This document shows positions 1 to 12,346 of a DNA stretch of 64,000 nt, in pieces (within the stretch, counting starts at the first letter, position 1; every line of letters starts with the position of its first letter). A program made the position numbers and the translations under genes. Source of the DNA: Stropharia rugosoannulata (lineage: Eukaryota; Basidiomycota; Agaricomycetes; Agaricales; Strophariaceae); NCBI GenBank assembly GCA_028532985.1, contig JANCIK010000013.1:2480001-2544000 (forward strand), written 5' to 3'. Under the pieces are notes generated by a model. That model saw only the letters and a program-made list of their open reading frames with translations, did not search any database and was not told the DNA's origin.

Positions 1-162
1 TCTGTCTCGTCGCCTGTCGCGCCCGTACCCACGTCCGCGTCATCAGCGCCCGGCTCTGTAGGAACGGCGGCTGCAGCCGTCACAAGTGGGGCGAACAAGA
101 ACGGCTCTTCTGCCATGGCTTTGACTCTCATTGCTTCCGTTATTTATTATGCACTCATATAG
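1..162 (+). CDS. C-terminal part of a GPI-anchored Ser/Thr/Ala-rich surface protein (5' partial)
   Basis: An open frame enters from the left edge in frame 1 and stops at TAG 160-162, leaving 53 residues. It is a Ser/Pro/Ala/Thr-rich linker followed by a small-residue cluster (GANKNGSSA) and a hydrophobic tail ending ALI. A Ser/Thr-rich stalk, a short omega-like site and a terminal hydrophobic segment are the usual layout of a fungal GPI-anchor signal. The catalytic or binding domain lies outside the window, so the function cannot be named; many secreted basidiomycete enzymes and wall proteins carry such tails. Moderately sure that it is a real 3' end because codon usage is GC-rich and the tail is typical. 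Confidence 0.6.
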   Translation, partial: SVSSPVAPVPTSASSAPGSVGTAAAAVTSGANKNGSSAMALTLIASVIYYALI

Positions 163-1093
163 ATTTGTTTCTCCTCGGACAACCCTTGATTTACTCCGTG
201 TATAGCTTTGTCTTTTTGGAATGAACTCGACTGGTCGTCTAGGCTCATTCTATTCGTTCACCATTCCCTGCGACACCTCTCTGTACGCACTTGTATTTTT
301 CTTATTTTTATTCCCCTTTTCTTATATTGCGCCTGCGACACACACATATCCTCATCGTATTCTGTCGTATGCTTTACCTATAGCTATGCCCAACTCGTAC
401 ATGTTATGAGCTCATATTCCTTGGAAGTCAAGTCTGCGAAGGCATAGGGATGCGCGAATTGCCAGAAAGCCTATTCTTAACAAGGCCATCTTGTCATGAA
501 TTGAATGTGAAATTCTTTCAAGGGTGTTGACGGATACGGCATCGGCTAACGGCAGGGCGTTATTTAAAACTCAACGTACATTAGCTATTATTGCAGTCCA
601 GGCATATGACGCTGGAGCGAACGAGAAGTATCCTAGAAGACTTCCTTGTACGTGATAGAAATCTTGACAATAACCACTTGACACTTGGAAATGGTTGAAG
701 GTAGGCCCTACTCTGCACTACTTCATCTTGTTTGACACCGCCAATGTAATTGCCACTTTTCCACTAGAAGCCCGCTCTTCCAATGATTTTCAAGATGAAG
801 TCAAGGTAATGCGGTGAACACAAAGGTCGGGAAGCGCATTCCAGCATACATCATACTCGTCATGCCTCAAGCCTCAGCTGAAGGCCCGAATAACCATCTG
901 ATCACTGGCGTCATGTCTTCTCCCACTTCTTGAATACGGCAGCGATGAGCAGGGAAGAGAAGCACCGCGCTCCTTGTGCAGCCATTCCAAACACCGGCCA
1001 GCGTTGGTCGCCAGACTTGTCCAGCTGATCGATGGTAGCAACCCCAATTTGCATATAAAAAGGTGTTGGGTACCGCATTTGAGGTCGTCCAGC
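163..1093. other. Intergenic, includes the GH31 promoter
   Basis: No convincing gene. Frames on either strand are broken or lack family features; the long minus-strand frame at 874-1389 overlaps the start of the GH31 gene and is taken as a shadow. The right end contains the GH31 core promoter. Confidence 0.6.
1054..1060 (+). promoter_or_regulatory. TATA box of the GH31 gene
   Basis: TATAAAA lies 34 bp upstream of the chosen ATG at 1094. The spacing implies a very short 5' leader for that ATG; a second in-frame ATG at 1109 would leave a more usual leader and an equally good signal peptide. Confidence 0.5.
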
Positions 1094-4000
1094 ATGGCGA
1101 ATACTCGAATGAAACGACTGGTTTTAGCTCTGGGCGCCCTTCTTGCCTCTGCGTATTCCTTGCCTGATGGAGGCTCGTTGCCTAGCTCGTTGAATGAGCG
1201 GTCAGCCAGCTTCACGCCCAGTCGTGATGTGTCAAACTGTCCAGGTAAGCTGGCCGTGCTATTCACTCCGGCGAAATACTCATTACAAGCTACTATGTAG
1301 GATACAAGCTTACTTCTGTTAAGCAGACCAACACCGGGCTGACTGCCTCGCTGAATCTTGCTGGCGCATCCTGTAATGCATTCGGACAAGACATTTCCGA
1401 CTTAACTGTCGAAGTGACTTATGAAACTGGATCTCGGTGAGTGTTCCAAGGTCCAAGTTGTCGGTGGTTTGGGCTCGGGCGTACATTAAATCTCACCTAT
1501 TTTCGTTCCCTACTAGCCTGCATGTCAACATCTTTGACACGGCGAACAAGCAGTTTACAATCCCACAGTCTGTCATCGAGCGCCCTCCTCCGCCAACAGA
1601 ATCTTTCAAAGAGAAATCGGACCTTGTTTTCAACTATGATTCATCGCCCTTTGCTTTTTGGATTACTCGTCGCTCTGACCCGAATGCGGCACCGTTGTTC
1701 GACACTAGGATCGCGTCGCTTCCCAAGACACCCATTCCGCCAGTCGTCTCGGGGGATAACTCTACTGCATTGGATGGCTTTCCGTTGGTGTTCGAAGATC
1801 AGTACCTTCAAGTCAGTCCTGTATGGCCTGTTAAATTCTAGCACTGACGTCAATTTTGACAGATCGCGTCTGTTTTACCTTCAGACACTAATATTTATGG
1901 TTTGGGAGAGTCTGTTGCAAGCTCGGGGTTCCGAAGAGATCTTGGGGCTACTATAAAGACAAACTGGGCTCGTGATGCCCCAGACCCCGTGGACCAAAAT
2001 ATGTTAGTCTACATGTCGTTTTGACCTGCTAGCAATATGCTCAATGCTTTTTGTAGGTATGGCTCGCACCCAATATACATTGATCACCGCTTCGACCCTG
2101 CAACTAACACAGCTCAGTCACACGGTGTGTTCCTTATGAGGTGCTTAATTACTTGTATATATACGCGTCATGGTTTATATCTGACTTTCCTCAGCGCTGC
2201 CCCGTCTGACATCCTCCTGCTGACCCCTCCGAACACAAACAAATCTTTGGTTCAATACCGAATGATTGGAGGAGTGCTAGACTTCTACTTCTTCTCTGGC
2301 CCGTCGCCCGTGTCGGTTATTGAACAGTACGGACAGCTCATTGGGTTCCCGACATGGCAGCCTGCCTGGGGCTTCGGGTTCCATCTGTGCAGGTATGTGG
2401 CTGGGCGTTTTCCTCTAGTTTATGTCAGACAACGTCACCGACGTCGATGGATTTTCACAGATGGGGATACCATAATGTTTCTCAGACGCGAGAGCAGGTA
2501 ACGAACATGCGCGCGGCCAATATTCCTCTAGAAGGTAAGCTTAGGAGCGCTGTAGTCACACGGATTATTATATTCACAATACACGCACAGTGATGTGGAA
2601 TGATATCAATTTGTACCATGCTCTGCGCGACTTTACGTCTGACCCTGTCAGTTTCCCTGGTGAAGAAATGAGAGCCTTCATCCAGGAATTGGTAAGTTCT
2701 TTTATATGACGGCTGCCCGGTATCTCATTGACTGTTTTTCCTCTTTAAGAACGCCAATAACCAGCATTGTAACCGACCTTAATTCCTTAAAGTTGCAACT
2801 GATGACGACTATTGAATAGATATTCCTATTGTTGACGCCGCAGTTGCAAAACAAGTCAATGCCACTGATGATGTACGTGTTTAATCGTGATTACCGTACT
2901 TTATCTGATCAAGAATTTCGTTAGTACAATCCCTATATCAGAGGTTCTGAATTGTTAGTCTTCAATCCACGATTCTTCGACTTGTTTAACCCTTTTGTGT
3001 AGGAAAACGTTTGTCACGAATGCAGATGGATCAGAGTACATAGGGCAAGTCTGGCCAGGATACACGGTAGACACTTTCCTCTCCTACAAGCACTGCTCAC
3101 TGACGCTGTGCCACTGAGTATAGGTGTTCCCTGACTGGTTTTCCGAGAATACGCAGAAATGGTGGACCGAGGCTTTACAGAACTGGAGTACATCTGGTGT
3201 AGAGTTCTCTGGTCTTTGGCTGGACATGAACGAAATTAGTTCATTCTGTACAGGCTCATGGTCGGTACCTTAAAAGAACGCTTCTGAAATAGCGAGATTG
3301 ACTGCAGATAGTGGGACTGGGGCCAACCTTTCCGACATCTCATTAACATCAGAGCCTAGTTCAGTACCAGGTATTTCCACATTTTGCAATTACTTTCCTG
3401 TAGTTTCTAACTTTGAATAATAGGTTATCCCGAATGGTGAGCCGTGTTTTTCTATACTTTGACGATTCCCCACTACATATTTTATTTGGCAGCTACAACG
3501 AAACCTTGTGGGGACCGAGCGGAAATATAACCATAAATGGAACTTTGACCTGCAACCTGACGGAAGCTCAGTCCACTATGTCTCGGAGGGGTCTTGGAGC
3601 AGGGTCAGAACCAGACGTCGATCTCCTCAGCCCGGCGTATGCAGTACACAATGGTTAGTCCGATACCTCCAATTCCTTCATGAATCATCTTTAAATATCT
3701 TTTACCGGTCTAGGGAACGGGATGTTATCAGCCAACACCCTACAGACAAACGCTACCCATGCGGGTGGATTTGTTGAGCTAGACGTTCACAACATGTGGG
3801 GCATGATGGAAGAGAAGACGACCCACCTAGCGGTGCAGGATGTCATTCCTGGAAAACGGCCCTTCCTCATTGCTCGCTCAACCTTCCCATCTTCTGGGCG
3901 TTGGAGTGGACACTGGGTGCGTTTGTACCTCACCTTGTTTGATATCTTTCTGGATGAAGTGCTTACAAACGTTCCCATCAGCTTGGTGATAATTTCAGCT

Positions 4001-5175
4001 TATGGTCTTATCTTCGGTACAGCATACAGGTGTAGCCACATCTCCACAGACCAATTTCAATTGTCACTGACATGTTGGCGTACCAGGGAATTCTTCAGTT
4101 CCAAATTTTCCAAATACCCATGGTCGGCGCGGACACCTGCGGCTTCAGTATGCTCTGTTTAACTTTAAAGCTAAGAGCTCTATTCTGACAGAGTCCCATT
4201 CAGATCAAAATACCGATGAGGAACTCTGCAACCGCTGGATGCAACTTGCAGCTTTCTCTCCGTTCTACCGCAACCATAATACTCAGGGGGCACTATCTCA
4301 GGAGCCCTACAGGTGGGACAGTGTAGCTGAAGCGTCTCGTACAGCGATAGCTGTTAGATATGCCTTACTTCCGTACTGGGTGAGCGTTACCAAGCGTTCA
4401 CGCTATCAGTAAAAGGCGTACTAATTAACGCGGTTAGTACACCTTATTCGCGAATGCATCAATGGCGGGCACACCCCCAGTGCGCGCGCTGTTCTATGAG
4501 TTCCCTACGGAGCCAGAACTTTTCAGCATCAGTGACCAATATCTGGTTGGCGGGGATATTCTGGTTACACCGGTGCTGGAGCCTAACGTATCCTCCGTTT
4601 CAGGTAATTTATTAATTTACATCACTCTTTGTTGAATTATTGAATCTGTTTTTTTAGGCATATTTCCTGGCCGGGGAAGTGTCATCTGGCGCGATTGGTA
4701 TACCCACGAAGTAGTGAATGCGTCCTCTGGAACGCCAACTACGCTGGACGCACCTCTTGGGCACATAAATGTCCATATCCGAGACAGATCCGCTATTTTA
4801 CTACATGCAGCTCCAGCATACACTATTGAGGAAACGCGTCAAGGACCTTTCTCCCTACTTGTATCGCAGTCAGCAAGTGGCGAAGCTTCTGGAAGTGCTT
4901 ACATCGATGATGGCATCAGTGACCCACCTGGTCCAAGTCGTACTCTCACTTTCTCTGTGGCTAAGAATCAGGTCTTGATATCTGGCCAAGGCAGCTTCCG
5001 CATTACTTCCAAACTACAAGATGTATCTGTGCTCGGAGTCAGTGCTAAGCCATCGAAGTTACTCCTCAACGGACAGTCTGTGACGAACTGGACATATACT
5101 GCGGAGACCGAAGAGCTCATTGCGGGGTTGAATGCTGATTTGAACGAAGCACATTTGACTCTAAGCTGGGAATGA
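1094..5175 (+). CDS. Secreted GH31 alpha-glucosidase
   Basis: Hydrolyses terminal alpha-linked glucose (maltose, starch oligomers) outside the cell. The model has 22 exons and 965 residues: exons 1094-1244, 1301-1436, 1517-1811, 1863-2002, 2057-2140, 2195-2392, 2461-2534, 2591-2691, 2750-2768, 2820-2872, 2925-2953, 3003-3066, 3124-3260, 3312-3370, 3424-3436, 3493-3653, 3714-3916, 3982-4029, 4087-4147, 4192-4379, 4438-4603 and 4658-5175. Phases agree at every join. A signal peptide ([13 protein letters not shown]) starts the protein. The GH31 nucleophile motif WLDMNE and the acid/base motif WLGDNFS are both intact, followed by the family block VGADTCGF and the distal [12 protein letters not shown] block. 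Length fits extracellular fungal alpha-glucosidases. Exon 15 is only 13 nt. The exact join after GADTCGF (4147/4192) is the least certain. Substrate preference cannot be read from sequence. Confidence 0.93.
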
Positions 5176-5803
5176 ATTGAAACATGGTCTGGTAATATAC
5201 GCTAACTTCCGTTACATTCTAGTACCGCTTACCAAAGACTTTCCTGTAAATTTAAAACCTTTTGACGGATAAATCAAATATCATTTTCAGCCATACCTCT
5301 TGATGAAGTCGCAAATTGCGTCATTTAACACAGGAATTGTAGATGTTAGAGCTGGTGCTACATAGAATACCGTAGGAACACGTGAACAGAAGAACTTCGA
5401 CAGTAATTGATGCCGCATGTCATGCCATGGTATAGGGTACATTTTATCCAGCATAATTGAAGTTCAGGCTCACGGCTGAAGCGCTGACATGCTACTAGCA
5501 ACAGACTACTAATTCGTTTGGACTTTTTAATTGAAAGTTAGGAGATATCTACTTACGTTTTATTTCACAATCGTTCGTGGAGTCGATGTTTGCGAGTCAT
5601 CACGTTCTTTCCATTGTGCCACTTAAACTTAAGCTCCCATGGTATTATGGTACTTATATCAAATATTTCTATTAGTATATGTCAGCTCTTATGCGCATCA
5701 TGATGAGAGGGTTGTCATAGCCTATTATGTAGTACTATAAGTATAGGACAATTGCCAACAAACCCGAACCAGCCACAGGCTTTTCTTTCTTTACTTTGTA
5801 ACT
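5176..5803. other. Intergenic between GH31 and cupin A
   Basis: AT-rich, no coding evidence. It holds one of four copies of the 11-mer TGAAGCGCTGA (5477-5487), about 300 bp after the GH31 stop. Confidence 0.6.
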
Positions 5804-6552
5804 ATGTCTACCAGTGAAAATGATGCCAGCCTCCCCGAGACGCTCCAATTACCTTCCTTAAGCATGAGTATGGTAGGGTAGCATGACACTGATCATTCAA
5901 CTAACTGAAGGCTAATGGAGACGCGGCATGATTGGCAGACCTTCCTTCGCGATAACCCTTACTTGACACGCGTACATGTAAAAGGGGATGGCGAACAAGA
6001 ATTCTTTGTACCACCGCACTGGCACGAACGTCACGAAGAGCTATTTCATGTTGTCAAAGGGAGACTCGAAGTTCTCTTAGGCACTACGAAGAAGTTTTAC
6101 GGACCAGAGGATGGGGAAATACGCATTCCACGAGGCGTCGTACACAGCTTGCATGTAGTGAAGGGGGAAGAGTGCATATTTGAGGAGCGGACAGAACCTA
6201 TGGTAAGCTTTAAGGTCCCTATGACTCTTTAAGGATGCTTATAGTACCGTGCTCTGTGTGAATGTGCTCAGGACGAGGAGAAAGAGCTTTTCTTCCGAAA
6301 TGCGCTCTTTGGTGGGAAGATGGTCGACAGCTTCTTTTTGGCTATGATGGTGATGTACCATGGTGATACTACTCCTGCTTTCCCTGTTCACCTCAAATGG
6401 GTGGAGAAATCGGTGAGTCGTTAGAACTCCCTTAGACTCAGAGACTCCGCTGTTGATACCTGCTACGACAGCTTGTGACTGTCATAGGCTATTATGTCGC
6501 TCCCTTCTTCGGCTATAAACTTCCCGTAGGCAGTCTGAAGAAAGCCACGTAA
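5804..6552 (+). CDS. Cupin-domain protein A
   Basis: A single-domain cupin of 184 residues from four exons (5804-5872, 5939-6202, 6272-6412, 6472-6552). The beta-barrel carries both cupin motifs: PPHWHERHEELFHV (metal-ligand histidines and glutamate) and IPRGVVHSL. A metal-dependent small-molecule enzyme or binding protein is likely; the reaction is not identifiable. After the barrel comes a helical C-terminus (DEEKELFFRN) ending in a hydrophobic, Gly/Tyr-rich tail (VAPFFGYKLPVGSLKK). No signal peptide is seen. Intron 1 is placed after SMSM with acceptor CAG at 5936-5938, because this puts it at exactly the same phase and position as in the paralogue at 17341-18064. An unspliced start at the ATG 5915 is possible but lacks this support. 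Confidence 0.8.
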
Positions 6553-7210
6553 CAGCTGCACAAAAATACTACTGATTACAACATATGTATATGTACACAT
6601 GTATCTTCTTCCAAATTTTCATCAAACTTTGTTTCCGCTGATGCGTAAGTGTGTAAATCTATAAATAGAAAAGGTGTGTTGCCTTTTTTCACCGAACCAC
6701 ATATGTACATAGAGTAGGTGAAATGCCGCACATCCTGATCTTCGTTACCACTCAGAAAATCTTCACAACTGAAAAATTATAACGAAGCAGACATAAGAAC
6801 AGAGAACTTATTTATTTCAACTTCTTAGACTCATCATGCATTAGTTCCATGTGATTGCCAGGCTGGACTAAGTTTGATTAATTGATTGTCCATACGTACA
6901 TTGGCACAATCGATTTTGGAAATGTACGTCCAGAGCAATGTGGACCTGAGCTGCAATGCACAGATTTTAGTAATCTCCGCTATCAAGTCTCAGTTACTTG
7001 ACTGCATACGGCATTCTATAGAAAAAGTAAAGCGCCCAAGATAATGAGCGCGGAGACCTGTGCTCTCAATTAGGGTATCATAAGGGTCAATATCTCCGCC
7101 TGAGAAAGAATTGTATTATACTTGAGTTTACCAACATCCATCACCCAGAAAGGAACATCGTTTGTTGTCATCATTCTATGTACATGTGCACTTACGGATC
7201 CGCCGCGCAA
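6553..7210. other. Intergenic, convergent 3' ends
   Basis: AT-rich spacer between cupin A (plus) and a KRE9-like gene (minus). No coding or repeat structure was recognised. Confidence 0.6.
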
Positions 7211-8133
7211 TCAGCACAGCATCACGCCTGCAAGAGCACTTAGAGCAGCGACCGCGTAGCCCACGCGTACGCTTGACGCGCTGCTGGCTTGTGTCGTAGT
7301 AGACTTCGCAGACGTTGTAGAAGAGCCGGTGGAAGTGGGAGCTTTGCTGACGGTTGTCAGGGAGGTCAAGGTGGCGATGTTACTTCCGCCCGTGGTTGGG
7401 CCAGCAGCACCAGTGGTCGAAGCGGCTGGAAGGGGAGCGGTTGACTGTCCATCAATCTGTGCCTGGACATCAGCGGAAAATACTCCGGTCATTCCTGTAA
7501 GACTGCATGATTGAGATAAAGAATTTTTTTAGTTGTTGTATTAATGAGGTGATTTCTCCGAGATACTCACGTAAATCTTGCGGAGAATGCAAGGGCTGGG
7601 AATTGGGGCTGGGTAGCATCCTTGAGTGTAAGAGACTCGAAACGAACGAAGCTGAAATGGCGTAGAATGTCAATGTCGTGCTCTTTTTCAGAAAGGGGGG
7701 CACCGAACATACTATTGAGCACTGTTAGGTCCGATGGAGGCATCAGGGGTAAAAGGCAGAGTGTTGGTTTGAGAAACATCGGTGCTGTTGCTCAGGGATT
7801 GAAGAAGGGTCTACATTAACATACCTGAGTGAGATGGTTGAATTCGCGGAAGACAAAGGGATAACTGACCTGCTGCTGAGCATTTCCGGCGTAGATAGAA
7901 ATTTTAGCGGGGCCGAACTGGGCTAAAGACGGAGCATTCCCATCGTCTTGCCAGACAATATTGACCTGCTGTCCAGCGGGGAAAGTTGACGAGGCGGTGG
8001 GGGTGGTCACCTACAAGACAGCAAAACAATATTGTGAGCGGCGTTCATAGTATGGTCAATTTTCAAAGCCCACAAAGACGGTGGCCAGGGCAGCTGAGGC
8101 AGAGGCGAGGACGAAAAGGGCTTTGGAGAACAT
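7211..8133 (-). CDS. KRE9/KNH1-like Ser/Thr-rich GPI-anchored protein, copy 1
   Basis: Cell-surface protein of the Ser-Thr-rich GPI-anchored family, whose N-terminal domain resembles yeast Kre9/Knh1 of beta-1,6-glucan assembly. Five exons (8133-8074, 8010-7870, 7810-7713, 7651-7571, 7502-7211) give 223 residues. A signal peptide (MFSKALFVLASASAALA) is followed by the domain signature VTTPTASSTFPAG, then PSLAQFGPAKISIYAGN and FVRFESLTLKDATQPQFPA. A Ser/Thr-rich stalk and a hydrophobic end (YAVAALSALAGVMLC) form the GPI signal. The last acceptor (CAG before 7502) was preferred because it alone keeps the frame. Exon number, lengths and phases match the neighbour at 9038-9898, so the two arose by tandem duplication. 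A role in wall glucan is family inference. Confidence 0.85.
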
Positions 8134-9037
8134 ATTAGTGCAAGGGAGCTAAAAGAGTGGAAGGTTGTTGAAGGAGCGACAGGGTCCGCAATCGAAGTCG
8201 AGGAAACTTTCAAGTGGGGCCCTTTTCATTCCCTCCCATTGTTTTATAGTTCTGTCAAATTGTACCTTATTCCCACCAGGATTACATAGACCATACCGAC
8301 TAGACCCGACACGCGTAACGACATCTAAAAATATAATTCAACATCTGATGACCGACTGTTGCGGACGGCAACTTGGGAAGAGAGTCAGATGGACTTGCCA
8401 CTTCAAGGACAACTTTGACTCAGCCCTGAGGCCTGAGTTTCCAGGCATTTTTTAGTCCTTGACTGCTGTAGACAATTTCTTTTCGAGAATTAATTCGAGT
8501 CACTGCATGCTTCCGTTATCCAAGACTCATCTAATTGAACGATAGACTAGACACAAAAGCGTTTAGTGTGTAGTTTTTGTCTGTAATATATTAGATGTCA
8601 CCTAGAACCAGTTGTTTGCTTAGTTGTGATGGCTAGCAGAGAGTTACTGAGAACTTTCTTAATTGCCGTCAGAATTCAAAGCTGCTACAGCCACTGAAAA
8701 TTATTGTTCATACAGGGTGAAAACAATATACGAACACCCGCACCTTGAATTCGGAGGAACATATTTAGTTACTTCACAGTTCAACACGGATATAAGTAAA
8801 CTCTAGCCACATGGCTCGCTTGGATGAACGGAAGGGACGTCACATAATATTAATAGTTGCATGCATTTACCTAACCGGGTCTAACTGTCCAAACTTAGAT
8901 TAACCAAATCAGCTACGATTTCAAGGAACTTTATTGCGCGAGGGAGATAAAACGACAGCAGAGCTATAATCTACTCAACGAATAATTAACAGACGCCAAT
9001 CCTGATACGAGTTCATGTCGTCGACAGCGTGCACCGA
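8134..9037. other. Intergenic between the KRE9-like tandem copies
   Basis: Contains the promoter of copy 1 (minus strand) and the 3' flank of copy 2. No gene recognised; the frame at 8165-8455 has no family features. Confidence 0.6.
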
Positions 9038-9898
9038 TCAGAACATGGCAATTCCGACAACGGCGCTCAAGACAGCAGCCACCCACCCAACGCGCACGCT
9101 CATGGCAGAGCTCTCGGTTTGGGTGGCACTGGCAGCGGCAGCGGCAACAGCGGTACCAGTGGTTGCCTTGCTGCTTGTAGAGGCGGGGACGGAGGAAGAG
9201 GAAGCAGGCTTAGGGGTAGCGGTCTGAGATGCGAGAGGGGCAGTGGACTGGCCGGCGATCTGCTTCAAGGTGTCGGCGGTGAAGACACCAGTCATTTCGT
9301 TCATTCTGATGAATTTTGGGTCAGTAGATGACTGGTATTACTGTGACGCAAGCATACGTGAATTTTGCAGAGAACGCAAGGGCGGGGTATTGAGGTTGAG
9401 TAGCGTCCTTGAGGGACAGGGACTCGATACGAACGAAGCTATCGTGCAAAGTTAGAAGGTTCACAAATGGAAAGAGAGATATACTAACTATTCGTTGCTG
9501 TTGGGTCCAATCGACGCGTCAGGGGTAAATGTAATCTGGCTTTCCTTCGACACATCGATGCTGGCGTTGATAGTTTGGAGGAGAGTCTACGGTCCTGTAA
9601 GTGACATTCTGGCAGTAGACCATTGTTTATGCCCACCTGCTGCAGAGCGTTTCCAGCGTAAATGGAGACCTTGGAAGGGCCAAACTCGGCAAGGGTGGGA
9701 GCGGTTCCGCTCTCTTGCCATCTGATCACGGCCTCCTTGCCACCAGTGAAGGTTGTAGAAGCAACTGGGGAAGTAACCTAGAGGATTCTCTCCGTCAGCG
9801 ATTGTGACTGGACTTGTCGATGGGCTCCGATAACGTACGAAAACAGTAGCGAAAGCCGCGGATGCGGTGGCGAGGACAACAAAGGCTTTGGAGAACAT
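9038..9898 (-). CDS. KRE9/KNH1-like Ser/Thr-rich GPI-anchored protein, copy 2
   Basis: Paralogue of the gene at 7211-8133. Five exons (9898-9839, 9777-9637, 9586-9489, 9438-9358, 9305-9038) encode 215 residues; the first four exons have exactly the same lengths as in copy 1 (60, 141, 98, 81 nt). The signal peptide MFSKAFVVLATASAAFA leads into VTSPVASTTFTGGKEAV and PTLAEFGPSKVSIYAGN, with FVRIESLSLKDATQPQYPA further on. The stalk is richer in Ala/Thr than copy 1 and ends in a hydrophobic GPI tail (WVAAVLSAVVGIAMF). The join after KFT gives TMNEMTGVF where copy 1 has TLTGMTGVF. Same inferred role as copy 1. Confidence 0.85.
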
Positions 9899-10940
9899 TA
9901 TTGTTGTGTTGTTAGCTTAAAAGAGTGGACGGTTAAGGGAAAGTAAGTTTGCTAAAAAGCAGGTCGTTCGAGTGGGGAAGAGAAGAGGTGGATGGGCGTT
10001 GAACGTTAAGAACAGAAAAAGGATTGCAATCCTTGGCGGTGTTTATTCATTGGCGGACTATGGCGGAGTTTTAGTTTTTCGTCTTGGTTTTGTGTGTTCA
10101 GGCACCTCGCATCACAAAAGGAGAATTTCTACAAATCTTTGCAGAAACATATGTACATATGTGGAAGAAAACCCTATAAATTGCTGGAGTTTTTGCAGGA
10201 TATGAAGAAATACATGTGTAGAAATCAGAATGCGAGTACCTTACAATTATGCGTTGTTATGCAACAACTGAGGAAACAACCCGCCTATGTATGCGCCAGT
10301 CTGCGCCTCGTCAGATTATTATGTCATTTATATATGTAGTGACTGATTATGAGATTAACGAGTGCTGTGATAATGTACAGGCCTGCATTATTACTCGAGG
10401 GATATGTGTGACTCTGAGATTGAGCAGGAAGATATGTGTATGGCTGCTGTTAAGTGAGATATATACCTAACACGCTCAGTGCCCACTAGAAGGTCAGTAT
10501 TTCAACGTACCAATGGCGGCAGGTCAATGTTTTGAGCTTCGCTAAGAGTCTACGGATGAGTGCAAAGAAAAATTACGTCTATGAGTCCGCTTCGTGAGAA
10601 GATGGGGGCAGAATTTCGCACGAAGACTTGGGAAGAAGAAACCAAGAAGAAACCAAGATGTCCTTGGTGAAAAGAATTTTAAAACAACCATTTCACTGAC
10701 AGTTTAGAGGCTGATACTAAGTGTTAAGGGTGTATTTTCTTTCTGCAGATGTCAATAACGTTGGTGAAATAGTTTAATAGTACAGTAATCGATATAGGAC
10801 GGCGCTCAACACTGTCAGAAAGTTACGGGTACTAGTACCTCATACAAAACGTACACTACTACTAGATTAAGAGAGGCTACATGCGTACACGAGTGTGTGC
10901 ATCGACCAACCGTGAGGTTAGTTGCTTACCTGAGATCTCA
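9899..10940. other. Intergenic, promoter side of KRE9-like copy 2
   Basis: No coding evidence on either strand; short frames at 9972-10470 are AT-rich and lack family motifs. Confidence 0.6.
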
Positions 10941-12346
10941 TTAACGTTGCAAATGCGGTCTCAGGATATTATCCGCCAACTGCATGGCAATTCTCTGCTT
11001 CTCTTCCTGTTAAAAAGCAGTCAGAGATTAATTACAACTCCGAAGAATATTATACTCACAGGATCGGTAATATGAGGATATCTAAACGGCAAGGACTTGT
11101 ACATTTCGGCAACCACTTTGGCTCTTTCATTCTCCACCGCCCTCCTTCGGTATTCAAGAATCTGATCACTTGTCATGTTCTGTCCAGAAGTCTGCTAAGA
11201 GGACGTCAACATGGATGATTGGGTAAAATTTAGTATCACAATGACAGAGACTCACTAAGTTTGTGGGAGGGCCTCTGCTACGGGCCCCATCGTCAGGGAC
11301 AACGTTCATAAATGTCGGTGTATGACGGCCCCCCGGAATGTTAATGACTACATGATTTCCTGCTGGAACGGTCTACAAATTTACGTTTTAGTACTTCATT
11401 TGACGCATTATAGTTGGCTTCCTTGGACTGTAAATGCTCACATAAGATATGTTGCGAGAGTTCACCACCGCATTAAAGTTTCCCGAAGTTGTACCTGATA
11501 CGAAAGATGGAAGTTGAGGATCTAGTGGTCTCCAATTCTGGGCGCCTGGCGAGATGATTTCTTTTGCCTTTAATAAAGGTTCAGATTCCGCTTTGGAAGG
11601 AAAACGTAGTTCAGATAGTACTCACGGCACTGTCTAGCTCTTCTTGTACCTCGGTAAACACCTTTCGGACTTCATCATCTTGGATATCATTGGAGGCCTC
11701 CTTAAGATTATTGCTGACGTGTTTCAAGTTCTGGAGTGTTATATTGATGGCGTCTTTGTCAGTGGGTTGGCTTTGGCTTTCTGCGCTGTCGACATAAGTG
11801 GTGCTCCGCTCGGAGTGCTCGGGTTCAGAACTCTCAAGAGGATTATCCACCGAAACCACCCTCTCTGGCTCAGCGAGAACAGGTTCTTCATTTTTCTCGT
11901 CTTTGAGCTTTAGAGTAGACTCTTCGGCGGAAACTTCAGGAGTTTTCGAAGTACTATCACTCGGGTCTTTGTTGCCGTTTACAACTCCCTGATCTTCAAT
12001 AGAGTGGTCCTTTGGATCTGCGTCCAAAGTATCCGCCTCTGGCTTATTAGTGGCTACATTATCTTCTTCAAATCCTTCAAAGCGGTGGAAACCACTTGAG
12101 GGCATGTTTCGCCTTGTATTGACCTTTGCAGAAGAATTGCTAAATATAGACCGAATACGTTTACGAAAACCGTTGAGCAGTCGGCACAGTGAACCGCATT
12201 GCTCATGGGAGCGTTGCTTCCCCGTATTTCCGAACGTGAAGTACCCCTGCTGTTGAAAGACGTCAATTTATGATATCAAGATCAGGTGGCAGTGTGATAA
12301 GTACCTTGGCGCCGCTGGCGTTGGAACAAGGAGATGAGGAGTGCAT
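10941..12346 (-). CDS. Unknown acidic protein with conserved C-terminal block
   Basis: Six exons (12346-12305, 12249-11626, 11567-11442, 11372-11256, 11191-11060, 11006-10941), all introns in phase 0, encode 368 residues. The start MHSSSPC was chosen because joining it across a 55-nt intron keeps the large exon open; a shorter product could begin at the internal MPSSGFHRFEG. The N-terminal third is basic (FRKRIRSIF), the middle is highly acidic and Ser/Glu-rich with a possible coiled coil (LQNLKHVSNNLKEASNDIQ). The C-terminal part is more ordered: VPAGNHVVINIPGGRHTPTF, then RRRAVENERAKVVAEMYKSL and a basic end. No family was recognised. No signal peptide or membrane segment, so a soluble intracellular protein is likely. 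Confidence 0.7.

Noticed and set aside
874..1389. 171-codon open frame on the minus strand over the GH31 start
   Set aside because: Lies opposite the GH31 signal-peptide exon and first intron, with no domain or upstream promoter; treated as a shadow frame.
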